Assembly (NCBI GenBank): GCA_021292165.1
Contig: CM037880.1
Coordinates: forward strand, 23,586,051-23,650,050
Source of the DNA: Shinisaurus crocodilurus
Taxonomy: Eukaryota > Chordata > Lepidosauria > Squamata > Shinisauridae
Length of the DNA: 64,000 nt
Reading direction: 5' to 3'
The notes under the pieces were generated by a model. It was given only the letters and a program-made list of their open reading frames with translations. It had not been told where the DNA came from and ran no database searches. The position numbers were made by a program, and so were the translations under genes. Positions 41,915 to 51,714 of the stretch are shown in pieces. Numbering within the stretch: position 1 is the stretch's first letter; each line of letters begins with the position of its first letter.

Positions 41915-43700
41915 AAGCGATAGGCCAAAATGAAGTGCAGAGAAGGAGGGAAGTGGTGTCTCAGGCAGAGGTTATGTGGAAGGAGGATCATGTATGCCTC
42001 CTTTTCCTCCCCTGACAGTCTCCCAACTCCTTCCGATGCTGCCCTGTTTGGAATTTGGAGGCTCAGAGTGAGGCCAATCAGATATTCTCACAGAAATGGG
42101 GAAGGGTAGTTTAGTTTAGTGTGGTGATGCCACCAAAACTCGGATTTAGGCAGTTCATTAGTTGAATCTGTCATGTTCATAATGCATGTATGTATACTGT
42201 GTTTGGACAGCTATCTAACAAACTTCATTATTCCAAATGAGATTGTCTGCAACAGTGCCTGCAGTCTACATGACTAAAGCAGTATCTTTTAACTATTTTT
42301 TACTTTGAAAACACTGCAGGTTCACTCACTCAAGACCAGCGCAGGTCTCTTCTCTCTTCACAGATAGACTTTCAGTCCGGCAGCACTTCCTGGAATGCTC
42401 ATGTGACCGTGTGACTTCACCTGGTTACATGGGCATTCCAGAAAGTGCTGAAAGGCTATCTGCAAAGAGACCGGCAGTGCTGAAACACGTGCTTGGCATT
42501 TCAAGCAGGAGAGGTCAGGAGGGGAGTGATGCAGGCTGGGGCGGCAGGCTTGGGGAAGATCTGGGCTTCAGCAGCAATTCATAGATACACAACGAGATCT
42601 TGGAACCATGGAGAACTTTCAGCCCAGTTTGGAGGGAGGAATTCACATAGTCTGATGAGCAAATTACAATTTCTGTTGGATTAAATTCGCCTATCACTGA
42701 TTTAGTGTGGTCTGACAACAACATCCGTTAAATGTATTTTGAGCAATACAAAGTGTTGCTGTTGATGTTTGTAGGGTTTGCATATATGGATTCTGTTGAA
42801 AGAAGTCTCTCTGGGTTCATACCAATGTACCATTAAGAAAGGGGTTCACTGTTGGGGGTCTTCTCCTGCAAGGTAAAACTCAGCTTCAACCCTAGTATAT
42901 ATGTATATGTATATATGCAGATGCAGATTTGTATATGAGTTAATGGGAGGAGCCAATGGTGCTTCAGCCTTTGCTTGGTTCGAAATATGGATTCTGATTA
43001 AAAAATTAGAACCTGACCAGGACAATAAAGTAATGGGGAAAGTTCACCTCTTTGTTTCCCTGTCATGTTCCTGTTTATGACAGGAAACTTTACTTGGCCA
43101 TACACCCGACCCAACCAGTGATGCTTGATTCCAAGTAAATGTGTTTAGATTCAGGCTGTGAATGTGGCAAATGCATGTGCTACTGTTTGAGAAGATTGTA
43201 ATATGTTAGACAGAACTTTCCCCACATCTATCTACCTAGAACTCATATTATTTCTTCTTGCCTCCCTTCCATTTTTGTTGTTGTTGTTTTCTTTCTGGAG
43301 ATGCCTCTGATAAGTGTTTGAAATTCTATCCAGGCTCAGCTGTGGTCTGTTTGTGTCTCAGGAGATCTCTGATAGATGGTCTCAACCATTTAGATGCTAG
43401 TCACTGTAAGAAATGTCCATATAACTTCAGAAACTGGTAATAAATCAAAGTGCCATAACCAGACATGTTGCAAGCCCTCAAACAATGCTCAAACAAATCC
43501 TTCATGAAAAGCAATGGGATTTAGCTTCCAAAATAATATATGTTAGGGCATCCTGAGAGCACTGTTTTAGCACTCCCAGTTTCCAGAATCCACAGGTATG
43601 GGTTGTCCCTGCCTGTGCCAGATCATTGCCAGAGGAACCTGTAACAGCCAACATAGGTAAATCTGCTGGGAGACTGTCCCCAAAGTACCTTCCACATATT
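41915..43700. other. Repeat-poor stretch
   Basis: A local inverted pair 'cacttcctggaatgctcatg' / 'catgggcattccagaaagtg' lies at 42383-42455, a hairpin of unknown origin. (TATG)n-like patch at 42897-42920. No gene. Confidence 0.5.
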
Positions 43701-43706
43701 GTCAAC

Positions 43707-43870
43707 CAGGACCGGTGCAAGGCAGTTTAGTGCCCTAGGCAAGATCAGATATTTAGGGGGGCCCTTCCCACTTGAGAGTGCTGTATTTTTTTTCAAGGCG
43801 TTTCTGGCACCCCCTTTAGCCCTGCGCCCTAGGCAGCTGCCTAGTTGGCCTAATGGTAGCACTGGCCCTG
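43707..43870. mobile_element. hAT-like MITE, perfect 8-bp TSD
   Basis: Ends CAGGACCGGTGCAAGG and inverse 'ggtagcactggccctg'. Flanked by TTGTCAAC on both sides (43699-43706, 43871-43878). Related ends at 28094-28383, 34390-34463 and 59211-59275. Confidence 0.9.
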
Positions 43871-44033
43871 TTGTCAACCTTCTTTCTATCAAGAGCCACA
43901 TCCCCTCATGGGTAATCTGTCAGGGGCACCCACTGGTGGTAAATGGGGCTGAAGCCAGTAGTGGGTGGGGTCAGAGCCAAAAGTGGGTGGGTCACCCCTT
44001 TTACCTTTTTGCCACTCTCTTTCCTCTCTTTCT

Positions 44034-44082
44034 GCCCTGCCCTGCCCTGCCCTGCCCTTCTCTCTCTCTCTCTCTCTCTCTT
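44034..44082. repeat. (CCCTG)n then (CT)n
   Basis: Five CCCTG units followed by about ten CT units. Confidence 0.85.
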
Positions 44083-44206
44083 CACACAATAAGCTGCCAG
44101 GGAAAGGACTGACTGCTCTTACCAGAGGTCTGAACTGATCATGTGCAGAGGGCTTTTGTAATTAGGCTGAGGGCCATGTGCCCTTAACAAGTGAGAGAGC
44201 CTACTA

Positions 44207-44948
44207 GGGATGTGCGCGGAGCTCGATTGGCGGGGAGGAACCCGGTGAACTCGCTGGGCTTGACCCCCGCCCCCAAGCTCTGCTTGCCCTACCTTTTCCC
44301 TGGCTCGACTAACGTTCTTGCAAGCCGAGCCGGGGAAAGTGACTCCGGGTTCCCGGCGCTGCGTTGTTTACATAGAAAACGGCCAAATTTGCACAAATTA
44401 CATCTGGGGCCCTCCTCCGACTGCCACCTCCAAGAGAAGCTCGGTTAGTGGCAATGAGGAGGAGGGCCTTCTCAGTGGTAGCCCCCCACTTATGGAATAA
44501 GCTCCCCACTGAGACCCGCCTGGCACCAACCTTACTATCTTTTCGGTGCCAGGTTAAGACTTCCCTCTATGCCAAGGCATTCAATAGTTAAGAGCTCAAA
44601 ATAGCACGGGGGAGGGGGGGTTGTCACCTGTAGGCTTAGTTTTATTAACTTTTGGATTGTTATTTTAAACTGTGCTTTTAAATTTGGTTTTTAATCGTTT
44701 TAACTATATTTTATGTGTTTATTGTTGTTTTTATGTATAAACTGTTGTGGACCGCCCAGAGAGCTTCGGCTGTGGGGCAGTATAGAAATGAAATAAATTA
44801 AATGAATGAAATTAAATTAAATTTGGCCGTTTTCTATGTAAACAACGTAGAGCCAGGGACCTGGAAGTCCAGCGAGCACCTCATCTCGCGCGATGGGAGC
44901 GCTCGGTTCACGCGCCACGAGTCAAGTGCCAGGCAGGTTGCCCATCCC
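44207..44948. mobile_element. CpG-rich fold-back element with LINE at its centre
   Basis: Ends GGGATGTGCGCGG and inverse ...GGTTGCCCATCCC, with TA on each side (44205-44206, 44949-44950). Inner arms 44341-44390 and 44818-44868 pair; the innermost 29 bp (from CGTTGTTTACATAG to CGGCCAAATTT) are perfect inverse copies. A LINE 3' end (44393-44817) separates them. Without it the centre would read AACGGCCAAATTTGGCCGTT. Same family as 28442-28846 by the shared 'CGGCGCTGC...TTTAC' arm. Confidence 0.7.
44393..44817 (+). mobile_element. L2/CR1-type LINE 3' end within the fold-back
   Basis: Positions 44409-44591 are an uninterrupted frame with LPPPREARLVAM, RRRAFSVVAPHLWNKLPTET and a short tail to TAA. 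The 3' UTR follows with ACCGCCCAGAGAGCTTCGG and an AAATTAAATTAAAT end. It is highly similar to 30-460. Confidence 0.8.
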
Positions 44949-45009
44949 TACATAGGGGTGCATTGACTTTTCAGAATGCACATTAAATGGCAATACAATA
45001 AAATGTATA

Positions 45010-45118
45010 TGAAACATATATGGAAACTCTACAATCCTATGCACACTTACATGGGAGGAAGTCCTACTGAACACAGTAGGATTTACTCCTGAGTGCATAT
45101 GCATTGGATTGCACTGTC
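45010..45118. mobile_element. Short palindromic MITE (CAATCCTATGCA ends)
   Basis: 'acaatcctatgcacacttac...gcatatgcattggattgc' with inner 'cctactgaacacagtagg'. It shares termini with the Harbinger-like MITE at 29513. Confidence 0.65.
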
Positions 45119-45119
45119 A

Positions 45120-46130
45120 TTGCATCCTTTCCTTACAAAAGAAACTGTAGGCAAAATTGTTTTGCTGCACTTCGATTAAAAATGGTTAGAGCCACTGAAG
45201 ATGGTTAAGGTGAGATTGTTAATTTGATGGCTGGAATTGGCCACACAGGGGAAGGCAGGGCTCTTATTCACTCTGGGCATTCTGGAGACACTTGTTGAAA
45301 TCTCTCCCCTAGATTTACAAATAACTTTCAGAGTCGATGATGAATATCTCAAGTTCAGCCACACTTTATCAACACATTCTTTGGACTGTTAAAATGTAAC
45401 ATCTCGGAAACCGATTTCCTCCCAGCAGGGCAATTATTGCAGGAAAGCGTTTGCAGGCTGGACTATCTCACAATGGACTTCTTCCTATCCATCGGTGCTA
45501 GAGGGCTATAAATCTTTGCTTGTGACATCATAATCTGTTGCTGTGGGAATGCTTGTGGTATCACACAGAGAGGATTACAACCTCAGTTTTGGAGTAAACA
45601 GAAAGAAGAGATTGGCTCAGCAAGATAAAACGCCATCTTTGCAGAGGATGGATAGATCATCCCCCACAAACCTTTCAAGATCAGGTTTACTCATATCCTA
45701 TAAAACCAGGATCAGATTCCTGCTTGCTGTGTCAGAGTAACCTCATTCACAGCCAAGAAAGTCAACAGTGCATTTATTAAATCCCCCCCCCCCGCAAAAA
45801 AAGTTGTGGGGAATGTGCTAGGGTTTTAAAGCCTTGTTAAAACAGGATGCTTTTAACTCTTCCTTTTTGAGGAATCAAATTGTTATAACAGTATGTGCCT
45901 CTTCACAATATTAACATTTGGCTGTATCCATGCGTTTTGCAACCCGGTGTTGGAATTCCATTGTAAGTTGTTCAGATGTCGAAAACATTCCTTCCCTTCA
46001 CATGCTTCTGATAATTTAATCGCAACAGCCTAACAAGGACATTGCTATGGGCTTAGTAAATCATGACAGAAATCTGGGGTGTACGCATTATCTGAGCAGG
46101 CATTATATCCTACCGATGACATAAACCCTG
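45120..46130. other. No recognised feature
   Basis: Unique-looking; C run at 45784-45793. Confidence 0.5.
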
Positions 46131-46132
46131 TT

Positions 46133-46512
46133 CCGGTGTTATGCCTGAATAGGGTACACTAACACATGTGAGAGGCACAGGGGGGGGGGCATGCAGACTG
46201 GCCCCACCTGCAGCGTTCTCACGTGCGCCAGCCCCACTGCTGACATCTCTAACCTTGTCATGATGATTGGGAAGGTCCACAGAGAATCTTCTCCTCTTGG
46301 ACAAGAGTGGAACCCTTTGTGCAGTCAGGAACCCTGATAAAGCCAGGTTCCCAGTTGTGTGGAGGCTTCGACTCACATTCCAGCTAATGCAAGTAGAAGC
46401 CCCCTGCAGGTGTCTCCCCTCAACACAGGGAGGTTGTGAGCATTGGGGCAGGGCTAGTGTGCATACCCACATCCAGCATTACTTATTCAGGTGTTATGTC
46501 TGAATAGGCCTA
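46133..46512. repeat. Two direct copies of a GGTGTTATGCCTGAATAGG motif
   Basis: The motif occurs at 46135 and 46490 in the same orientation, with a hAT-length interval between them. The interval is GC-richer and contains a G run (46180-46189). Confidence 0.55.
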
Positions 46513-46582
46513 TGCATTAAGGAGGATGTGTGATTATGCAACCAAAGGCGTACTTCTGAAATGACAGTCCAGCGGACCCATG

Positions 46583-46778
46583 TTTAGGCGTTATGCCTGA
46601 ACAGAGTAGAGCCATTTGTATAAGTGAATGTGAGCAGAAGCCCCATTCAAACATCCAAACACAGGAAGATCAGGGACTGGGCAAGTGGGGACAGTGATGT
46701 GGGGAGGGGAGACATAGCCCCATGCCCCCTTACAGATGTTGCTCTATCCTATTCAGGCATAAAGCCTGTACAGAGCTT
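46583..46778. mobile_element. Unclassified MITE with TTATGCCTGAA ends
   Basis: Left 'aggcgttatgcctgaacag' and right 'ctattcaggcataaagcctg' are inverted. Extended pairing 'agtagagcc' / 'gctctatcc'. Relationship to the two motifs at 46135 and 46490 is clear from the sequence. Superfamily unknown. Confidence 0.55.
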
Positions 46779-46779
46779 G

Positions 46780-47125
46780 ATTAATATCTTAAAGGAGAGG
46801 GCTTGGAGCTCCAGCTTGCCTCTGCAGCCCATATTTTCAGCTCTAGAAGTCCTATACCTTAATCCCAAATGTGTGTGCTGTGTGTGGTTGCTCAGCGTGG
46901 AGAGAATGTTACTCTTTTCATGCTCAGAAGCAACCTGTCAGCACACATGCTCTAGAACTGGCATTGCAAGAAGGTGCTGGTGATAAGCCTGAACGTGGCA
47001 TAGCTCAAATAAAGCTCAGATTACATGGGATACATACACAGAAAGTGTTCGTCGTGTCTCTAGATTAGCTGGCCCAGGTCACACACAGCACACAATGTTG
47101 TGGGAACATAAGCATGTCATTTTGT
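46780..47125. other. No recognised feature
   Basis: Unique-looking. Confidence 0.45.
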
Positions 47126-47129
47126 ACAG

Positions 47130-47267
47130 CAGCGGTAGGCAACCTGGTGCCCTCCAGAACTTTTGGACTAAAACTGCCATAATCCCTGGCATTGGCTATG
47201 CTGGCTGGGGCTTATGGGGGTTGTCATCAAAAACATTTAGAAAGCACCAGGTTGCCTGTCCCTACTG
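47130..47267. mobile_element. Palindromic hAT MITE
   Basis: CAGCGGTAGGCAACCTGG start and CCAGGTTGCCTGTCCCTACTG end, with the 'ctggcattggctatgctggctgggg' core. The 8-bp flanks do not match. Confidence 0.8.
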
Positions 47268-47269
47268 TA

Positions 47270-48230
47270 TATGTTTCCATCCTATTAGATGGGATCTTGG
47301 TGATCTTACGTAATAACAGTCCTAGAGTGCCTCGGTATATCCATGTCCACTCACGTCAACATCTACTTGCATGCTAAAGTAGACTTGCCTATAAATCAAC
47401 CTCCCCATGACGATGTTCATCATGCAAGTGACTTGAGGACACACACTCCTCTCTACAAAACTCGTAATGGTTAGCAGTTCCCTGAGGGGTTCTGGAACTG
47501 GCTAAAGGCAGGAAGCGTATAACTTTTCATTCTTGCCGGAATGATCCAGTGTTCTCGGGGAGTCGATTTGGCCCTGATAGAGTCATAAAAAAAAAAATAT
47601 TTGCAGAGAGCAAACAATCCCCTCTTAGCTAAACTAACAATGTTCTCCCTGCTTCATTGTCCCCCTGCCAGTCGTTTCCAGCTCTCTGCTTGCTCAATAT
47701 GTCGTTACGAGGAAGGCCTGACTGAAAACCATCGGCTTCTCATCTGTGCCTTGCAAGTCTTGCTGGGCAGTTGAAAACTCCAGGTAATGTTGCAGTATAT
47801 TACATCTTGAGAGAGTGCTGGGCTGAAGGGTGCTTTGGGAGTCTGAAATAGTTGTTGAAAGCTATTTGCTGTCTGGTTTCTAGGAGACAGCATGACTCAC
47901 GGCATCTTTCCTCATGGTCTACACTTCTCAAGCATTTATCAACTAATGTTCTTGATGAAGATTGATAAAAAAAAAATCTTTGAGGGGGAAATTAGAGAAG
48001 GCTATGAAATTATTATTGAAGATAAGGAGTGCTCAGCCAAATCCCAAGGGGATATTCTTGCTGGGAGGGGGATTTATCTGTTGGTGCTGGGAATAGAAAC
48101 ATGTGAAATAATTTATGCTTATTTCCTATTTTCCTTTCAATATTTGTGGCAGCTTTTTGTAATACTATTAAAAACACACACACAACTTGTTTCCCCCAAA
48201 CTTAATTTGACAGTTGCTATCTTTTATTCA
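47270..48230. other. No recognised feature
   Basis: A 144-aa ORF (47892-48326) ends in the (GGA)n run and is not convincing. Confidence 0.5.
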
Positions 48231-48236
48231 AAGAGA

Positions 48237-48261
48237 AGAGGAGGAGGAGGAGGAGGAGGAG
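48237..48261. repeat. (GGA)n microsatellite
   Basis: Eight GGA units. Confidence 0.9.
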
Positions 48262-48282
48262 GCCATTATCCATTCAAAGTTA

Positions 48283-48375
48283 CAATGCAATCCCATACAT
48301 GTTCACTCAGTAGTGAGACCCACTGAGTTCAGAGACGCTGACTCCCATGTAAGTGCGCATAGGATTACAGTCTAC
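48283..48375. mobile_element. Short palindromic MITE (CAATCC ends)
   Basis: 'caatgcaatcccatac' to 'gcgcataggattacag' with inner 'cccactgagttcag'. Same family as 45010-45118. Confidence 0.65.
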
Positions 48376-48699
48376 AACACTTTTAAATCCCATTGATTTC
48401 AATAGCAGAGTCATGTGTTTGAATCGGTTGGATCATGCTCAGGTTAGAAAGGTTAGAACACTACTACTACACAGTTACAAAACCTAACAATCCATCTGCT
48501 TGAAGATAGGTACACATGTTGAAGCTCAATCCACCAGGCTGGTATACTGATTTGAGCCATAATGTTGCAGTGATACAGTGAGCTGTCATGTGATTACACA
48601 TCAGTACAGCAGTGTGGACCTGCTCTACCAAACCAAAATGATGGATTGAAAGGGAGACCTGTGACTCATTGCATTTTTTAGTATCATAGTGCTAGATGC

Positions 48700-48951
48700 T
48701 AGGATGGCTCCAGTAGAATTAGATAGCCAGAAGGGATGTAAACAGCACTGATGTATGCAGCCGTAATGTGGAACATAGCAAACAAGCTAATTTTGACCCT
48801 TTGGGCACTCTGTAGCAGTTATGGATGCCATTTTGTTTTTTGTTTTTTATTTTCCCCCCCCCTGTTTTTGGCACCTGAATTGGAGGCTGCAGCCCATGGG
48901 GGTCCCATGAGACAAAAATGGCCCCCAGACCTTCCAAAGTTGCCCACCCCT
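48700..48951. mobile_element. hAT element, right end
   Basis: Ends TTGCCCACCCCTG at 48951, with 'gcagcccatgggggtcc' nearby; the left boundary is guessed. A C run lies at 48854-48862. Confidence 0.45.
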
Positions 48952-49037
48952 GCTCTATTCCTTCTCGAAGATTTCAGGCAGGGGTTTGTCCTATAGTTTA
49001 GGACCTAAATCTTCCTCCTGAGATCTTTTAACTCTAG

Positions 49038-49105
49038 AGTCTCCAATGTGGTACCCATGAGCACCAAAGTGCCCACAGACACCTGTCTTGGCTCCTGCAG
49101 GGTCT
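49038..49105 (+). mobile_element. hAT element, left-end fragment
   Basis: 'tccaatgtggtacccatgagcacc' and 'agtgcccacagacacctgtc' match the start of 14321-14659. Confidence 0.5.
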
Positions 49106-49109
49106 CTAC

Positions 49110-49725
49110 CTGTCCTTGTTTTTATTTTAGATATTTTATTTTATTTTATTTATTTTTAAAATGTGTTTTAACTGGCAGAATGGAATGCTGCAAAATGAAG
49201 TGCTGGCATCCAGCACCATTATTATTTCCAATAATGTCTCTAGGCCCCGCAATGCCTGTGCAGTGGCAAAAGAAATGGGCAATTTGCTGGTGAAATTCGG
49301 AGGCAAACCGGTATGGAGCGATGACAAGGTCAAATGTAGCTTGTTCTCAAGCTGAATTTGGCCTTTTTACAGCTCCATAGAAGCTGTGCAGTGGTAAGTA
49401 GGTTGAACTTGATTTGTTCTCAAGCTAAATTTGTCCTATTTACCACTACGTAGCTATAAACCAACTTTTTTTCTTTTTTTGCTGTGTGAATTTTCCCCCA
49501 TGAATTTCAGTAACATGGGGTGGCAGGGGCTCCATAAGTAGTGGTGGGGGCTGCATGGGGGGTGAGAAGGGTGGCAGGGGTTGCCCACTCCTTCCCTACA
49601 GCACCAGTAGATCAATACAAAAGTCTTGGTCCAGATGCACTGCTGACAATTCCTTGGCCCCTGAAGGCCCGACAAAATGTCACTTCCCAATACACAGTTA
49701 TGAGCGTAATGTGGTTATATCACGA
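49110..49725. other. No recognised feature
   Basis: Contains a partial local repeat 'tagcttgttctcaagctgaatttggcc' / 'gatttgttctcaagctaaatttgtcc' (49335-49440). No gene. Confidence 0.45.
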
Positions 49726-49726
49726 A

Positions 49727-50012
49727 TGTAAGAAGAGCCATGCTGGATCAGACCAAGGGTCCATCTAGTCCAAAACTCTGTTCACACAGTGCCAACCAGC
49801 TGCCTGTGGGAAATCGCCAAGCAGGACATGAGTGAAAATGCACCCCCCTGCCCATGCTCCCCAGCAACTGGTGTACAGCGCACATGGCCTCTGATACTGG
49901 AGGTAGCATATATAGCCATCATGACTAGTAGCCATTGATAGCCTTATCCACCTTGAATTTGTCTAAAGCCATCCAAATTGGTGGCCATCACTACATCTTG
50001 TAGGATGCATTA
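49727..50012 (-). mobile_element. CR1-type LINE 3' end, longest minus copy
   Basis: On the minus strand: 'tagtgatggccaccaa', 'ggataaggctatcaatgg', 'tgctacctccagtatcag', 'ccacaggcagctgg' and the 'cttcttacattcg' end. Part of the decayed ORF2 end may be included. Confidence 0.8.
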
Positions 50013-50014
50013 GA

Positions 50015-51615
50015 TGCCCAGGTATGATCTGTACTAATCATCCAAGTGGGACATATTTATTTTGGAGGGCCTGACAAAGCACAGTGAATAATCAAAGGAA
50101 GGGATTTAGTCCCACATACTTGTAATAATATGGCATTAACACTTCATGGCTATGCAGCAGTTTACCTTTCTAAAACACCGAGTGGCAATAATGTATGCAG
50201 AGCATTCATGATTAAAAGTGAAAATGGCTTGCAATTCGTTCATGATGGCCTGCGAGTGTATCCTGATTAGCATGCAGAAAGGTAAGTGGGGAGGGAGGTT
50301 GATTTCTGTGTAGGCTGCAAAAGAACGGTCAACAGCTATTGTAAAGTGTACAGATTGTATCTAATAAAAAGAGAGTGCTATCAGAGTGATTTCCATAACA
50401 ACAAGTAACTGTTGTCGTATATGAGACCTGTGAAATAAGACCTTCACCCCTATAGCAGAGAACATAGTCACAACGTGAACAAAAGACCGGGAAAGAGGTG
50501 GAGGAGAGTCTCAACAGCTCTTGTGATAGTAATAGCAAAAATGAGCCACATCATCTAGAAGCAGAACCCTGGGTATATCAGCTTTACTGATGTCACTGAA
50601 ATTCATCATGTCATGAGCTGGTTTGGGATAGGAATTTGACCAGCTGGTAACTTATGGCTGTAATATGCATTGAGACACATTTTTTGAATTGAACTGCCAC
50701 CGTTCAGCTGACCAGCCTGCTACAGTCTATCAGAAGGCTTTAATGTTAGACCCCTTACTCTCCCAGAACCTCCCATTTATTGCTGTGAAACTACATCCCT
50801 CTGCAGGCATTCAAAGAACTCATGTGAGCACAGAGTGTGGAAGGGGTGTGGGCCACGTGGGCCAGCCCTGCCCCCAACGTCTCTTCCCCTGCCTGTTTCA
50901 TCCCTGATCTTCTTGCATGGTACGAGAAGTTCTGAAGTGGGGGTTCTAAGTGTGTCCAGCTGAATGTGCTTAGAATCCACCCTGCCATTGGGAACCCTGC
51001 ATTGTTTTTACGTTGTTTTATTATTGCTGTTATATTTTAAATTGAGCATCAACTTGAGCACCCATTGGGAGAGGGGCAATTTCTAAATGCATCAAATGAA
51101 TAAGTGTGTTTGGCTGAATGTGCTTAGAATCCTGCTTCAGACCTTCCCTCTCAATGTGGGGAAAAGATGACGGTGGAGCCGGTACATGTGGGGCACGGTG
51201 TGTGTGCCTGTATACCCCTTCCATGCATTATGTGCACACACATTCTTTGAACACCTGTGTAGGGGCTTATGTGACCAGACCATCTGACTAAGCAGCCTTT
51301 TGTTTGGTGAGTATCCTCTTTCTCTTTGGGTTGATTCCTTCAATTTTTTCTTGCTGCCCCACAAAATATGCTGAAAGCCCTCTCTTGTTCCTAGATGTGT
51401 TCGGGTTTGGGGGGCAAATTTCCAAGCAGCTCTCTGCATGTACAACGTTACAAGCTTGAAGAAAACTCTCAGTAAACAGACAAGTTTTTTTTTCAAGGAA
51501 ATTCATAAATGCCAAGCCAATTCCGAAACTGAGCTGAGGAAAGTTTGCCCATCACTAATTCCATGTTGAAACAAGCAGCTTTGCAGAACGGTCCTCTTCT
51601 TAGTTGAAAACACAT
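50015..51615. other. Repeat-poor stretch
   Basis: The motif 'agtgtgt(c/t)ca/tggctgaatgtgcttagaatcc' occurs twice (50949-50980 and 51101-51132). No gene recognised. Confidence 0.5.
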
Positions 51616-51621
51616 TTAAGA

Positions 51622-51712
51622 CTGCAACCTTTAAAAAGCTTACTTGGAAGTGAATCCCATTGAAATCAATAAGGCTTACCCCCTGAGTAAACACAGTTAG
51701 GGATCAAGCTGT
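51622..51712. mobile_element. Short palindromic MITE
   Basis: 'gactgcaacc' to 'agggatcaagctg' with inner 'cccattgaaatcaataagg'. Same family as 48283-48375, more diverged. Confidence 0.5.
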
Positions 51713-51714
51713 TA

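Noticed and set aside
47892..48326. 144-aa plus-strand ORF
   Set aside because: It ends in poly-Gly from a (GGA)n run and overlaps a MITE; there is no homology signal.
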